Of a DNA stretch of 64,000 nucleotides, positions 51,998 through 62,087 are shown in pieces. The notes under the pieces were generated by a model. That model had not been told where the DNA came from. It worked only from the letters and a program-made list of their open reading frames with translations, and searched no databases. Position 1 is the stretch's first letter. Every line of letters starts with the position of its first letter. The DNA comes from Myceligenerans salitolerans (GTDB taxonomy: Bacteria > Actinomycetota > Actinomycetes > Actinomycetales > Cellulomonadaceae). Location: positions 62,001 to 126,000 of the forward strand of contig NZ_JAFMPK010000025.1 of NCBI RefSeq assembly GCF_017349295.1, given 5' to 3'. A program made the position numbers and the translations under genes.

Positions 51998-52113
51998 CCC
52001 GGCGCGGGAGCGGCGGCGAGCCGCGAGCGTGGGGCAGGTCGACGACTCGTGGCGAGGCGGCGACGAACAGCGTGAGGCCGCCGACCGCGGCCGGGACGGG
52101 TGGGACGAGGATC

Positions 52114-55100
52114 GTGAAGCAGGCAGCGAGCCGGATGACCTCTGGCCTGAGCGCCATGGTGGGACGCGGGAAGCCGGTGGGGGTAGGGCTCGTCGCGGCG
52201 ACGGTGGCGGTGACGCTGGGCGTGCAGCCGGCGCTCGCGGTGCCGGCGGCGGCCGGCGTGGAGTGCGTGACGGTCTCGGACGACCAGGCCACCGCGCTCA
52301 AGGTGGCGCACGCGTGTGAGCTGGAGGTCGAGGTCCGTACCGAGCGCACGTCGTGGACCACCGTGTATGCCACGCCGTCGGGCACTATGCGTGTGGAGGC
52401 AACGGCGCTGGCCGAGCGTGCGCTGGTGGACGGGGCATGGCTGCCGGTCGATCCTCGCGTGGTGGCCGGGGACTCGGGCGACGGGCGTCTGGAGGTCGCC
52501 GTCAGCCCGAACGAGCTGACGTTCTCGGACGGCACCGCGGGCCAGTCGCTGGCCTCGATGGTGCGCGACGGGCACGAACTGATCCTGGACGCCCCGTTCG
52601 ACCTGACCACGCCGCGGTTCGAGGGCGATCAGGTCACCTACCCGGATGTCATCACCGACGGCGTGGACCTGGTGGTGACCGTGAACCCGGACGCGACCGG
52701 CTTCACGGAGACCTTGGTCTTCTCCTCGCGGGAGGCCGCCGAGCGCGCCGACAAAAAGGTCGGCATCGAGACGTTGACGTTTCCGCTGACGACATCGGCG
52801 GGGCTGCAGGTGACCCGTCAGGAGGGCGGACTCGTCGCGGCCGACATGTTCGGCCAGGAGATCTTCACCACCCCCGCGCCCCGGGCGTGGGACTCGACGT
52901 CACAGGACCTGACCGGGACGGCGGAGGCCGCCGGATCGTCCTGGCGGCTGCCAGGCCAGGAAGCGGTGGGCCCACTGCGGGCCCGCGGCCCCTCTGGGTG
53001 GGAGCACCTGGCGGGCGACGGCGTCGATCCAAACGACCGGTCGGTGCACGCGCGATCGGCTCTTCCGGGAGACCGGTCCACGGGAATCGGGGTGGATCTC
53101 GTTCCCGCCGCGCCGCGTCATCAGGACGCCGCGGTTGGCGCGGACGAGGCGGGGGACTCCGGTGGTTTCGGAGCTGACGATGTTCTGAACGGCATGACAG
53201 CGGGCGGGCAGGCGAGCCCGACCGGTCGCCTGACCGTCGGCGGTGCGCCCGCCGGGAGTGGTCCTGGTGTGGCGGGCGGAGCCGGAACTGTGGGCGAGCG
53301 CTCTACGGTCGGACTACGGCTCGGGCTGGACGCCGACTGGTTGTTCGATGACGCGACCCAGTTCCCCGTGTTCGCCGACCCGGCCTTCTCCGGCTCGCCG
53401 AACGCGTGGCTCATGGTGCACGAGCCAGCCGGTGGCGAGACCGCGCAGTACATGTTCGACGGCGACCAGGGCCTGGGCCTGTGCGACGTGGACGTCGCGG
53501 CCGGGTGCGTGGCCGACTCCCGGTTCCGGCTGGGCTGGCGGTTCGACGGCCTGGACCAGATCGGTCTGATGGATGCGGACCGGATCACGAGTGCGGAGTT
53601 CTCGGCCAGCGGCGAGCACTCGTGGGACTGCAACCCGCGCGGGGTTCAGCTGTGGCGTACGAGCCCGTTCGGCGCGGACTCCGACTGGGCGTCGTGGGGT
53701 GCGTCCGCCTTCGTGGAGGAACTGGACGAGCAGGTGGTGTCGCACAAGACGGCGTGTGACAACGTCAAGACGGTGACCTGGGACGCCACCGCCGCGGCCA
53801 AGCGCCTGGCCGACGTCGACGGCGGGTCCGTGTCGCTGGGGCTGCGTGCCACGAACGAGGAGGACATGACCCTCGGGTGGAAGAGGTATCACCACGCCGC
53901 GTCGCTGACGATCGAGTACGAGCCCGAACTCGACAACGGGGGCGAAGGTCAGGACCTGGCCGCCCGCAGCGACAACCTCGCACCCGTCATCGACGACGCC
54001 GACACCCCGGACACCGCGGCCCCGGCCGAGATCATCCCGGAGCCGCGCGGCGAGGAGCAGCCGCCCGATGCCGCCGCACCGGTCGAGGACCTGCCCGTCG
54101 GGGGTGTCGCGGAGGTTCCCGTGACCACGGAGCCCACACAGGTCGACGTCGGAGGGCTGGACCTCACCGTGGCCGCTCCGGCCGAGGGCGAGGCGCCCGA
54201 CCAGGTCGTCGTGGATGTCGCGGACCAGGCCTCCACGGAGGCCGACGGCGTCACGGGCGTCGTCCTGGAGGTGACGGACAGCACGCCCGTCGGCACCGCG
54301 GCTGCGGGTGAGACTCGTGCGGTCGAGGCAACCGTCGACTACGGCGAGTTCACCGAGGCCGCCGGTGCGGACTGGGGTAGGCGCCTGCGGGTCATGCGTA
54401 TCCCGGCGTGTGCCGAGGAGACCCCGGACGCACCGGAGTGCCAGCCCGAGCTGGTCGAGACCTCGAACGACGAGAACGCGCAGACGCTGACCGCGACGCT
54501 GGAGATTCCGGCCGCGGGCGCCGAGACCGTGGAGCAGGCCGCGTCGTCCGGATCGGACGAGCCGACCAAGACCGGCGAGCTCAGCGCCGAGAGCGAGACG
54601 ACGGGCGTGAGCGCCCTGCAGGCCGAGCAGCCGATGACGGCGGCGGACGCCGAGACGGGGGACAAGTTCGCGGTCACGTCAGGCACGTCGTCGGCGTCGG
54701 GTGACTGGGCGGCCACGCCGATCAACCCGACCGGCGAGTGGTCGGTGTCGGGCGCGACCGGCGCGATGGGCTGGTCCTATCCGGTGACGGTGCCGTCCCC
54801 GGCGGCGGGTCCGGCTCCGCAGCTCGCGATCGGCTACTCGAGCTCGTCGCTGGCGGGTCGCGTGTCCGGGGCGAACAACCAGTCGTCGTGGGTCGGCGAC
54901 GGCTGGGACCTCACCACGGGATTCATCGAGCGGTCGTACGTGCCGTGCGTGGCGGACCAGGACGCGGACGGCGGCGACACGCCGAACAATGCCACGCGGG
55001 ACACCGCGGACCTGTGCTGGGACGGCGAGAACGCGGTCATGTCCCTGGGCGGGAAGACCACGAAGCTCGTCAAGAACACGGCGGCGTCGTCGAGTACGAA

Positions 55101-58100
55101 GGCGATCTGGGTGCCCGAGGCTGACGACGGCACACTGGTCGAGCAGATCCTGCCCGGCGGGCCGGACGCGACCGACCGCGGATCGAAGGAGTACTGGCGC
55201 GTCGTCACGGTCGACGGGTCGGTGCACACCTTCGGGCGGGACAACCGGTTCGAGGACGACAGCCTGAACCAGGACTCCCGATGGACCGTCCCGGTCTACG
55301 GCAACCATGCCGGCGAGCCGGGGCACGCCACGGCGTTTGCCGACTCCGAGCGTGTGCAGGCATGGCGGTTCAACCTGGACCACGTGACCGACACGCTCGG
55401 CAACACGATGACGTACACGTACAGCGCGGAGACCAACCGGTACGCCGCGGACGTGGGACGCGACGGCGACAAGACCTACACCCGCGGCGGCACGCTGAAG
55501 CGGATCGAGTACGGCACCCGCACCGGTGAGGCCGGGCACGCGAGCGCGCCCTACCGCGTGGAGTTCGACGTGGCCGAACGGTGCTTCGGTGGCTCGGCCG
55601 AGTGCCCGACCACGACCAAGCCCACCCGTTCCGAGATGAAGCGCTGGCGCGACACCCCGATGGACCTGATCTGTGTCTCGGGCGACGACTGCGAGTCGTA
55701 CGCGCCGGCCTTCTTCTCGCGCAAGCGCCTGACCGGCATCACCACCCGGGCGCGCATCGACGGCGCCTACCGCGACATCGACACGTACGGCCTGCAGCAG
55801 AAGTTCCGCGACCCGGGCGACGGGACGGGCAAGCTGCTGTGGCTCCAGTCGATCACCCGTACACCGGGCGGCGACCCGAATGCTGCCGCCGTCGACCCGC
55901 TCAAGACGTGGTTCGCCGGAGAAGCCAAGCCCGCCCGGGTCAACCACGCGGACCTGACCGACGGGCTCCCGGCGATGAACCGGTTCCACGTGACCGACAT
56001 CGTCAACGAGACCGGCGGCATGGTCTCGATCAGCTACGCGAATTCCGACTGCACCCCCGCCAACACGCAGGACACCTCCCTGGCGGCGCAGGAGGCGAAC
56101 ACGAAGAACTGCTTCCCGGTGCGATGGCACGTTGCCGGGGAGGACGAGGCACACACGGAGTGGTTCCACTCCTACCTCGTGACCTCGGTGACCCAGACCG
56201 CGGGTGGAGTGCGCGCGGGCGGCGAGTCCGGGCACGGTGACCCGGACCAGGTCACGTACTACGACTACGAGGGCGGCGCCGGCTGGGCGCGGCTCGACAG
56301 CCCGCGGCTGGACGAGCCGGTCGACCGCACGTGGTCGGACTTCCGTGGTTACGCGCAGGTCGTGATCCGCCAGGGTGAGGATGGTCCGTCCTCGCGGACC
56401 AGGTACTTGCGCGGCCTGGGGGGCACAGTGAGCGCCACGGCAGGGGACGTCACTCGTTCCGTGGAGGACCACGAGCACCTGGCCGGCTCGGTCCTGGTGT
56501 CCACCGGACTGAACGGCACCGATGCGAGCGGGAACGAGCGCGTCCTGTCGAAGACGGTGACCGATCCAGTCGTGGCCGAGGGCATCACGCACGACGGCCT
56601 GACGACGGCACGGACGTCGTCGATGACGACCGTCTCGGTGCTGCTGGGCGCGGACGGCGTCGTTGACCACACCACTCGGACGTCCAAGACGATGGACGAG
56701 TACGGCAACACCACGCAGGTCGACAACGAGGGAGACCTCGACGTCGGGGACGACCAGACCTGCACGCGCTCTGACTTTCACGACCCCGGGACGACCCACA
56801 TCACCGGGGCGCTGAAGCAGACCATCACCCGTGCTGGGTCCTGTGACACCCAGGACGACGGCACTCCGGGCAAGCTCATCTCGGCGACGCGGGTCTCCTA
56901 CGACCAGCAGGCCCACGGACAGGCCCCGACCGAGGGGTTGCTGACCGAGACGCGCAGCATCGATCCCGAGCGTGGCCCGGAAGTGGGGACGACGTTCGAG
57001 GCCGTGGGCTGGTCCAGCAGCGATTTGTACACGACGACGAGCTTCGACGTGCACGAGCCAGGGAGCTATCCCGGCGCGGTCGGCCGTCCGGTCGCGGTCA
57101 CCGATGCCGCCGGACGGACCACGCGCACGGACTACACCCTGGCGGGCGGCATTCTCACGCAGACGACCTCCCGTACACCCGACCCTGACGGGACCGGTCC
57201 TCTGACCGCGCACACAGCAACGACGACGCTCTCCACATACCGGGGCGTACCGACGAAGGTGACCGACGCCAACGGTCGCGTCACGACCGCGGAGTACGAC
57301 CGCGCGGGGCGCCTGACCCGCGTCTGGCTGCCGGACCGGCAGGGTAAGAGTGCGAGTCTGCGGTACGAGTACACGATCTCGTCATCCGGGATCAACGCGA
57401 TCACGACGCGGACCCTGCGCGCCGACGGCGCGACCTACCAGAAGGCGACATCGCTGTTCGATGGCTTGGGCCGGGACATCCAGACCCAGACCGAGTCGGT
57501 GGACGCGGCCGATCCGGGCCGTGTCATCACGGACATCCAGTACGACGAAGCGGGTCGCGTCTACCAGGTGCAAGGTCCGTGGTTCGAGCCCGACACGTCA
57601 CCCGGGACCACGATCGTCGGGACCGACGACGTCCCCGAGGCCACCACGAGGATGGTGTACGACGACGCGGGACGCACCACGGCGGAGATCTTCTACGACA
57701 ACAACCCGGACAATCCGGACTATGAGCGGTGGCGTACCCGCACCGTGTACGACGGCGCCACCACGCTCTCGATCCCGCCGGCCGGTGCTGTGCCGACCGA
57801 GGCTACCGTGGACGCCCACGGCCGTACGATCGCCCTGACGCAGTACGTGAGGGACCAGGGCGATCCCGCCGCTGATGCGTATCCTGACACTGCGGGTGAG
57901 GTTCGAGATCTGCCCGCCCAGACGACGACCTACCGGTACGACCATGCCGGGCGCATGGACAAGGTCGAGGACCCGGAGGGCAACGCCTGGACATACGGGT
58001 ACGACCTGGCGGGCCGGCAGACCGAAGCAGTCGACCCTGACCGGGGCACGACGTCCACGACGTACGACGAGACCGGCCAGCCCATCACGGTGACCGATGC

Positions 58101-61100
58101 CAAGGGCACGCTGGCCTACACCTATGACGCGCTCGGCCGGGTCACGTCGCTGCGTGACGACAGCCCGAGCGGTGCACTGCGTGCCACGTGGACCCACGAC
58201 CGGTACGTCCACGGACCGAACGCGGGCCAGGCGATCAAGGGCCTGACGACTGCGGCGACCCGGTATGCGCCGGACGGGTCGGGCGACAGTGATACGGACG
58301 CGGACGAGTACGTCACGGCGGTCACCGAGGTTGACGCCGCCTACCGGACGATCGCCTCTCAGGTGATCCTGCCGGAGGGCAACGCAGATCTGGCCCTTCT
58401 GGGCTCGTCGGCAGAGGACCGCACGTTCGAGACGCGGTACTCGTACATGGCGGACGGGCAGGTCGAGTCGGTCACGTACCAGGGCGTGGGCAACCTCAAG
58501 CGTGAGACCGTCACGACGGGGTACACCGCCACGGGCATGCCCGAGTGGATGGCCGGCGGATTCGGGTGGGGTACATATGTGGCCGAGGCGCGGTTCAACG
58601 CCTACGGCGAGCTGCTGTACCAGGACCTCGGGAACACGTACGGCACCGTGGTCTCGTATCAGTACGAGCCCGGCACCCGCCGTCTGGAGCAGGTGTCCCT
58701 GGACCGCGAGCGGATCTCGGGCAAGGACCTGAACCTCAAGTATGCGTACGACCAGGCGGGAAACATCCTGTCGGCGAAGGACGTGCCCACGCATGAGGGG
58801 ATGGCCGCGGACCGGCAGTGCTACACGTACGACGGGCTGAACCGCCTGACCGAGGCGTGGACTCCGGACAGCGGCGACTGTTCCGAGGCGCCGTCGGTCG
58901 CGGGCCTGAACAACGGCGTCGCGCCCTACTGGGAGTCGTTCGAGTACGACTCGCTGGGCAACCGCACCTCCCACACCCTTCGCATGCCCGACGGCAGCGA
59001 TCCGGAGGCCGGCGGTTCGGGCGGTACGGAGATTGTCGAGGACTACCTGATCCCCGGCGGTGCCGGGGGTGCGGGAGACCCGGTGGCCGACGACTGCACG
59101 GCCGACGCGGAGGGCCCGCATCAGGCCGCGACGATCTCGACCCAGGCTGCGACCGGTGCGGCCTGTCAGACGATGACCTATGACGGTGTCGGAAACACGA
59201 CCAGCCGTGTCACGGTCAGCGACTTGACCGACGTCGTGCAGGACCTGACGTGGGACCTCGAGGGTGAGCTCGTCGGCGTGTCCACGGCCACGACGGTCTA
59301 CGAGGAGCCCGTGGACGAGGGCACCGACGAGGAGACCGACGAGGGCGGCAGCACTACCGGCGAGCGGGGCGTCGGCACCACGACCACGAGCAACGTCGCC
59401 ATGATGTACACCGCTGATGGCGATCGAGTCCTGCGCAAGCAGGACGGAGTGGTCACGTTGTACGTCGGCGGAGGGCAGGAGGTCACCCTCGACGCGGCTG
59501 CGGCGACCGTCACCGCGACCCGCTACTACATGTTCGGTGGACAGACCGTCGCGGTGCGTACCGACCGCGGCATGGGAGGGGTCACCTCCCTGATCAACGA
59601 CCCGCACGGGACCCCGCTGGCGAGTGTGCACAACACGGCGCTGCCGACGCAGGGCATCACCAAGCACTACACCCTGCCCTTCGGCGATGTTCGCGGTGAC
59701 AGCGCCGCGCCACCGGGAGACCACCGGTTCCTGGGCGCGCCTCAGGACTCGACGGGGCTGCTCATGCTCGGGGCGCGCTATTACGATCCCGGTACGGGGC
59801 GGTTCCTGTCGGTCGACCCGGTCATGGACCTGACGAACCCTCAGCAGTGGAACGCGTACGGATATGGCAACGCCAATCCCAACACCTACTCTGATCCATC
59901 CGGGCTGTTCGGGATTCGGAATCCGATCCCCGGTGAACCGATCGTGGTGCCGCCACCCGGTGAGGACGAACCCGATCCTCAGGTAGACGTCGAGAGTGGT
60001 GTGAGCGATGTCTTGCCGGCGGGCACGCCTGACTGGGCGCTGGAATTCGCCGAGGGATTCATCGGGTATGGGGTCGAGGTCGTGACCGGGATCATCGACC
60101 TGGTCGAGATCGAGATGGAACAACTCAAGGCCTGTGCGCAGTCGATTCTCACGAACTGCGGCGGCTTCTACGAGCTGAACAAGCAGCTGTTCCTTGACGC
60201 CGTCGACCCCACCAAGATCCTCGAGGGCATCATCGCCGAGGCAACCAGCCTCTATGACGAGTTCGTCAACGGCTCCAAGGCCAAGGCCCTTGGGCGCCTC
60301 GCCGGCATGCTCGCCGAACAGCTCCTCACCCGAGGCGCCGGAGGCGCGGCGGCCGTCGCAATCAAACGGGCCATGAAGTCGGTCGATGGCCAACCTGGCA
60401 CCAGTGTTGGTAGTGGAACTTCGCCGGACTGTAATAGCTTCGTATCTGGAACGCTTGTTCTTCTCGCTGACGGTACCCGGAAGGCGATTGAGGACATCGA
60501 TCTTGGCGACGAGGTGCTTGCGGCCGATGAAGAGACTGGCGAGCGGACTGAAGGGCGTGAAGTTACCGCGCTGATTTCCGGTACCGGAGACAAGACCCTC
60601 GTTACGATTACGGTGACTGACGCCGAAGGCCACGACCAGCAGATCGTCGCTACCGACGCGCACCCGCTCTGGGAACAAGCGTCACAGGCTTGGGTCGATG
60701 CGATCGCCCTGACAGTCGGCGACCGGCTCCAAACTTCCGTCGGCACCTCGGTGCAAGTCACCGCGATCGACGTTCGGCATGAGCAAGCGACAGTACACAA
60801 CCTGACAGTCGCGGATGACCACACGTATTATATTGCTGCTGATACGGATGCTGACGCGATCCTTGTTCACAACGATTCATGTCCAGTTACAGGAAATTCT
60901 CATGGGGACATGGGGGAGATGGCCGAACTGGACAAGCTGATCAGTAGTGGTTATACGGATATCTCGAGCGAAGTCACCTTGAAAGCTCCGGACGGCACCA
61001 AGTTTCGACCAGACTTCGTGGCGCGTGATCCGAACGGCGTGTTGAAGGCTATTGAAGTTAAGACCAACGGGGGAGGTCTCTCGCCGAACCAGTCGGTCGG

Positions 61101-61224
61101 ATACCCACAGTTGCGCAACGGTGTAGAAGTTCGCACGGACAAGCTTGCTGGGATCGGGTATCCTCGCGGCTCTACGATCAGATTGGACCTGGAGGTATCG
61201 CTGTGGACGTGCCCGAGCTGCTAG
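52114..61224 (+). CDS. RHS/YD-repeat polymorphic toxin with HINT and PD-(D/E)XK nuclease tip
   Basis: About 3036 residues. A Sec signal peptide (cut near A42) and the N-terminal domain shared with the LamG protein are followed by a DNRLRE-like region (about 440-605), an acidic linker, an SpvB-like segment (SWVGDGWDLTTGFIERSYVPC, near 930) and many YD repeats (YDRAGRLTR, YDALGRVTS). The RHS core closes with RFLGAPQDSTGLLMLGARYYDPGTGRF to YSDPSG near 2595. Then come a helical pretoxin stretch and a HINT domain from C2773 (SGTLVLLADGTRKAIEDIDLGDEV) to the ILVHN end at N2920, where self-cleavage should free the tip. The last 116 residues carry D2967 (RPDF), E2981 and K2983 (IEVKT) and an NQSVGYPQL element, a nuclease signature. 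GTG at 52114 or ATG at 52135. Confidence 0.9.
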   Translation: MKQAASRMTSGLSAMVGRGKPVGVGLVAATVAVTLGVQPALAVPAAAGVECVTVSDDQATALKVAHACELEVEVRTERTSWTTVYATPSGTMRVEATALAERALVDGAWLPVDPRVVAGDSGDGRLEVAVSPNELTFSDGTAGQSLASMVRDGHELILDAPFDLTTPRFEGDQVTYPDVITDGVDLVVTVNPDATGFTETLVFSSREAAERADKKVGIETLTFPLTTSAGLQVTRQEGGLVAADMFGQEIFTTPAPRAWDSTSQDLTGTAEAAGSSWRLPGQEAVGPLRARGPSGWEHLAGDGVDPNDRSVHARSALPGDRSTGIGVDLVPAAPRHQDAAVGADEAGDSGGFGADDVLNGMTAGGQASPTGRLTVGGAPAGSGPGVAGGAGTVGERSTVGLRLGLDADWLFDDATQFPVFADPAFSGSPNAWLMVHEPAGGETAQYMFDGDQGLGLCDVDVAAGCVADSRFRLGWRFDGLDQIGLMDADRITSAEFSASGEHSWDCNPRGVQLWRTSPFGADSDWASWGASAFVEELDEQVVSHKTACDNVKTVTWDATAAAKRLADVDGGSVSLGLRATNEEDMTLGWKRYHHAASLTIEYEPELDNGGEGQDLAARSDNLAPVIDDADTPDTAAPAEIIPEPRGEEQPPDAAAPVEDLPVGGVAEVPVTTEPTQVDVGGLDLTVAAPAEGEAPDQVVVDVADQASTEADGVTGVVLEVTDSTPVGTAAAGETRAVEATVDYGEFTEAAGADWGRRLRVMRIPACAEETPDAPECQPELVETSNDENAQTLTATLEIPAAGAETVEQAASSGSDEPTKTGELSAESETTGVSALQAEQPMTAADAETGDKFAVTSGTSSASGDWAATPINPTGEWSVSGATGAMGWSYPVTVPSPAAGPAPQLAIGYSSSSLAGRVSGANNQSSWVGDGWDLTTGFIERSYVPCVADQDADGGDTPNNATRDTADLCWDGENAVMSLGGKTTKLVKNTAASSSTKAIWVPEADDGTLVEQILPGGPDATDRGSKEYWRVVTVDGSVHTFGRDNRFEDDSLNQDSRWTVPVYGNHAGEPGHATAFADSERVQAWRFNLDHVTDTLGNTMTYTYSAETNRYAADVGRDGDKTYTRGGTLKRIEYGTRTGEAGHASAPYRVEFDVAERCFGGSAECPTTTKPTRSEMKRWRDTPMDLICVSGDDCESYAPAFFSRKRLTGITTRARIDGAYRDIDTYGLQQKFRDPGDGTGKLLWLQSITRTPGGDPNAAAVDPLKTWFAGEAKPARVNHADLTDGLPAMNRFHVTDIVNETGGMVSISYANSDCTPANTQDTSLAAQEANTKNCFPVRWHVAGEDEAHTEWFHSYLVTSVTQTAGGVRAGGESGHGDPDQVTYYDYEGGAGWARLDSPRLDEPVDRTWSDFRGYAQVVIRQGEDGPSSRTRYLRGLGGTVSATAGDVTRSVEDHEHLAGSVLVSTGLNGTDASGNERVLSKTVTDPVVAEGITHDGLTTARTSSMTTVSVLLGADGVVDHTTRTSKTMDEYGNTTQVDNEGDLDVGDDQTCTRSDFHDPGTTHITGALKQTITRAGSCDTQDDGTPGKLISATRVSYDQQAHGQAPTEGLLTETRSIDPERGPEVGTTFEAVGWSSSDLYTTTSFDVHEPGSYPGAVGRPVAVTDAAGRTTRTDYTLAGGILTQTTSRTPDPDGTGPLTAHTATTTLSTYRGVPTKVTDANGRVTTAEYDRAGRLTRVWLPDRQGKSASLRYEYTISSSGINAITTRTLRADGATYQKATSLFDGLGRDIQTQTESVDAADPGRVITDIQYDEAGRVYQVQGPWFEPDTSPGTTIVGTDDVPEATTRMVYDDAGRTTAEIFYDNNPDNPDYERWRTRTVYDGATTLSIPPAGAVPTEATVDAHGRTIALTQYVRDQGDPAADAYPDTAGEVRDLPAQTTTYRYDHAGRMDKVEDPEGNAWTYGYDLAGRQTEAVDPDRGTTSTTYDETGQPITVTDAKGTLAYTYDALGRVTSLRDDSPSGALRATWTHDRYVHGPNAGQAIKGLTTAATRYAPDGSGDSDTDADEYVTAVTEVDAAYRTIASQVILPEGNADLALLGSSAEDRTFETRYSYMADGQVESVTYQGVGNLKRETVTTGYTATGMPEWMAGGFGWGTYVAEARFNAYGELLYQDLGNTYGTVVSYQYEPGTRRLEQVSLDRERISGKDLNLKYAYDQAGNILSAKDVPTHEGMAADRQCYTYDGLNRLTEAWTPDSGDCSEAPSVAGLNNGVAPYWESFEYDSLGNRTSHTLRMPDGSDPEAGGSGGTEIVEDYLIPGGAGGAGDPVADDCTADAEGPHQAATISTQAATGAACQTMTYDGVGNTTSRVTVSDLTDVVQDLTWDLEGELVGVSTATTVYEEPVDEGTDEETDEGGSTTGERGVGTTTTSNVAMMYTADGDRVLRKQDGVVTLYVGGGQEVTLDAAAATVTATRYYMFGGQTVAVRTDRGMGGVTSLINDPHGTPLASVHNTALPTQGITKHYTLPFGDVRGDSAAPPGDHRFLGAPQDSTGLLMLGARYYDPGTGRFLSVDPVMDLTNPQQWNAYGYGNANPNTYSDPSGLFGIRNPIPGEPIVVPPPGEDEPDPQVDVESGVSDVLPAGTPDWALEFAEGFIGYGVEVVTGIIDLVEIEMEQLKACAQSILTNCGGFYELNKQLFLDAVDPTKILEGIIAEATSLYDEFVNGSKAKALGRLAGMLAEQLLTRGAGGAAAVAIKRAMKSVDGQPGTSVGSGTSPDCNSFVSGTLVLLADGTRKAIEDIDLGDEVLAADEETGERTEGREVTALISGTGDKTLVTITVTDAEGHDQQIVATDAHPLWEQASQAWVDAIALTVGDRLQTSVGTSVQVTAIDVRHEQATVHNLTVADDHTYYIAADTDADAILVHNDSCPVTGNSHGDMGEMAELDKLISSGYTDISSEVTLKAPDGTKFRPDFVARDPNGVLKAIEVKTNGGGLSPNQSVGYPQLRNGVEVRTDKLAGIGYPRGSTIRLDLEVSLWTCPSC

Positions 61225-61829
61225 ATCTGACTTGGCGTCAAAGACTCAGTTCGGAGCTTGCGGGGCGCGGATGGCAGGTTATCGAGCTCGGTGACGTGAC
61301 GGTCTACGAGAAGCCAGTCGTTGAGTGCCGTCGTCGATTCGTCGCCGACATTCTCCGCCAGAGTGGACGTATCGTAGTTCTACCGAAGGTTGGGATCCGA
61401 TTCCCGGCGGTCAGTGACGTGGTTGGCAGATTGATGGGCGAAGAGCGTCCGGGAACATCAACGGTTGGAATCGATCTCATTCATTTGGTAAAGCGTGTTG
61501 ATGGAGGTGCTGATGCAACGCGGTGGATGGTTTCCGGAATTGACCAAGTAAGCCCAGTTGTCGAAGGCTTGGTTGGCGACCTGGAGGATTTCGGAGAATT
61601 GTTCTATGGGGAATTCTCCTCGCTCGACTTACTGCTCACGAACTACCGTAGATATTCACTGACGGTGCCGCAACTTCTCGATCTCGCAGTAGGGTTCATG
61701 ATTCGTGAAAGGTTGGATGAGGCATCCGAGGTGCTTGCGGCAGTGCTAGCAGATGACACGACAGTCGACGAGCGGATCAGGCGCACGATCGGAGCGCTTC
61801 AAGAGAAAATGCATAGTGAGGGCGGGTGA
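61203..61829 (+). CDS. Candidate immunity protein of the RHS nuclease toxin
   Basis: A 208-residue soluble protein that I cannot place in a known immunity family. It starts with GTG at 61203, inside the last 22 nt of the toxin gene, with GGAGG seven bases before, so it is made with the toxin. It is acidic overall (YGEFSSLDLLLTNYRR, VLADDTTVDERIRR) and mostly helical towards the C-terminus. The gene has lower GC than the RHS body and contains a TTA Leu codon (61629-61631), rare in such genomes, which suggests recent transfer with the toxin tip. The immunity role is inferred from position only. Confidence 0.7.
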   Translation: MDVPELLDLTWRQRLSSELAGRGWQVIELGDVTVYEKPVVECRRRFVADILRQSGRIVVLPKVGIRFPAVSDVVGRLMGEERPGTSTVGIDLIHLVKRVDGGADATRWMVSGIDQVSPVVEGLVGDLEDFGELFYGEFSSLDLLLTNYRRYSLTVPQLLDLAVGFMIRERLDEASEVLAAVLADDTTVDERIRRTIGALQEKMHSEGG

Positions 61830-61912
61830 CTCTGTCGGATACAGGAGCGCGGTCGGCGCTCCGCGAGAGTAGTGTCAGCCTCGGCCGTGCGTATAGTGAC
61901 GCTTCTACGTTG

Positions 61913-62087
61913 GTCAGGCCGGGCGGTGATCTGATATTTCCAGCCGGTCTGCTTCTCGAACTCGGGTCAACTGCTTGAAGTCGCGTGCCGAAGGCCGGAC
62001 CCTGCGGACGATGAGCCGCTGAGCGTCGGGCCAGCCGGGCCTGGTGGACAGGCCGGTAATCTCCGCGACCCCACCCGCGTCCGCGTC
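61913..62087 (-). mobile_element. Fragment of an IS1380-like transposase gene
   Basis: Minus-strand reading gives VAEITGLSTRPGWPDAQRLIVRRVRPSARDF; after a one-base frameshift near 61969 it continues FEKQTGWKYQITA. Both pieces fit the IS1380-type pattern (RLIVRR..P, then LT.FE..TGW.Y.ITA). Nothing else of the element remains on either side: the immunity gene lies beyond one end and a sigma-factor remnant beyond the other. Assigned by recalled pattern, without a database search. Confidence 0.65.

Noticed and set aside
57100-59910. YD repeats as CRISPR or satellite DNA
   Set aside because: The repetition is at protein level; DNA copies differ in length and sequence and no spacer pattern exists.
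57598-60678. Minus-strand open frame of 1026 codons inside the RHS gene
   Set aside because: It is a high-GC shadow: Arg/Val/Gly/His-rich without domain features, opposite a clear YD-repeat protein.
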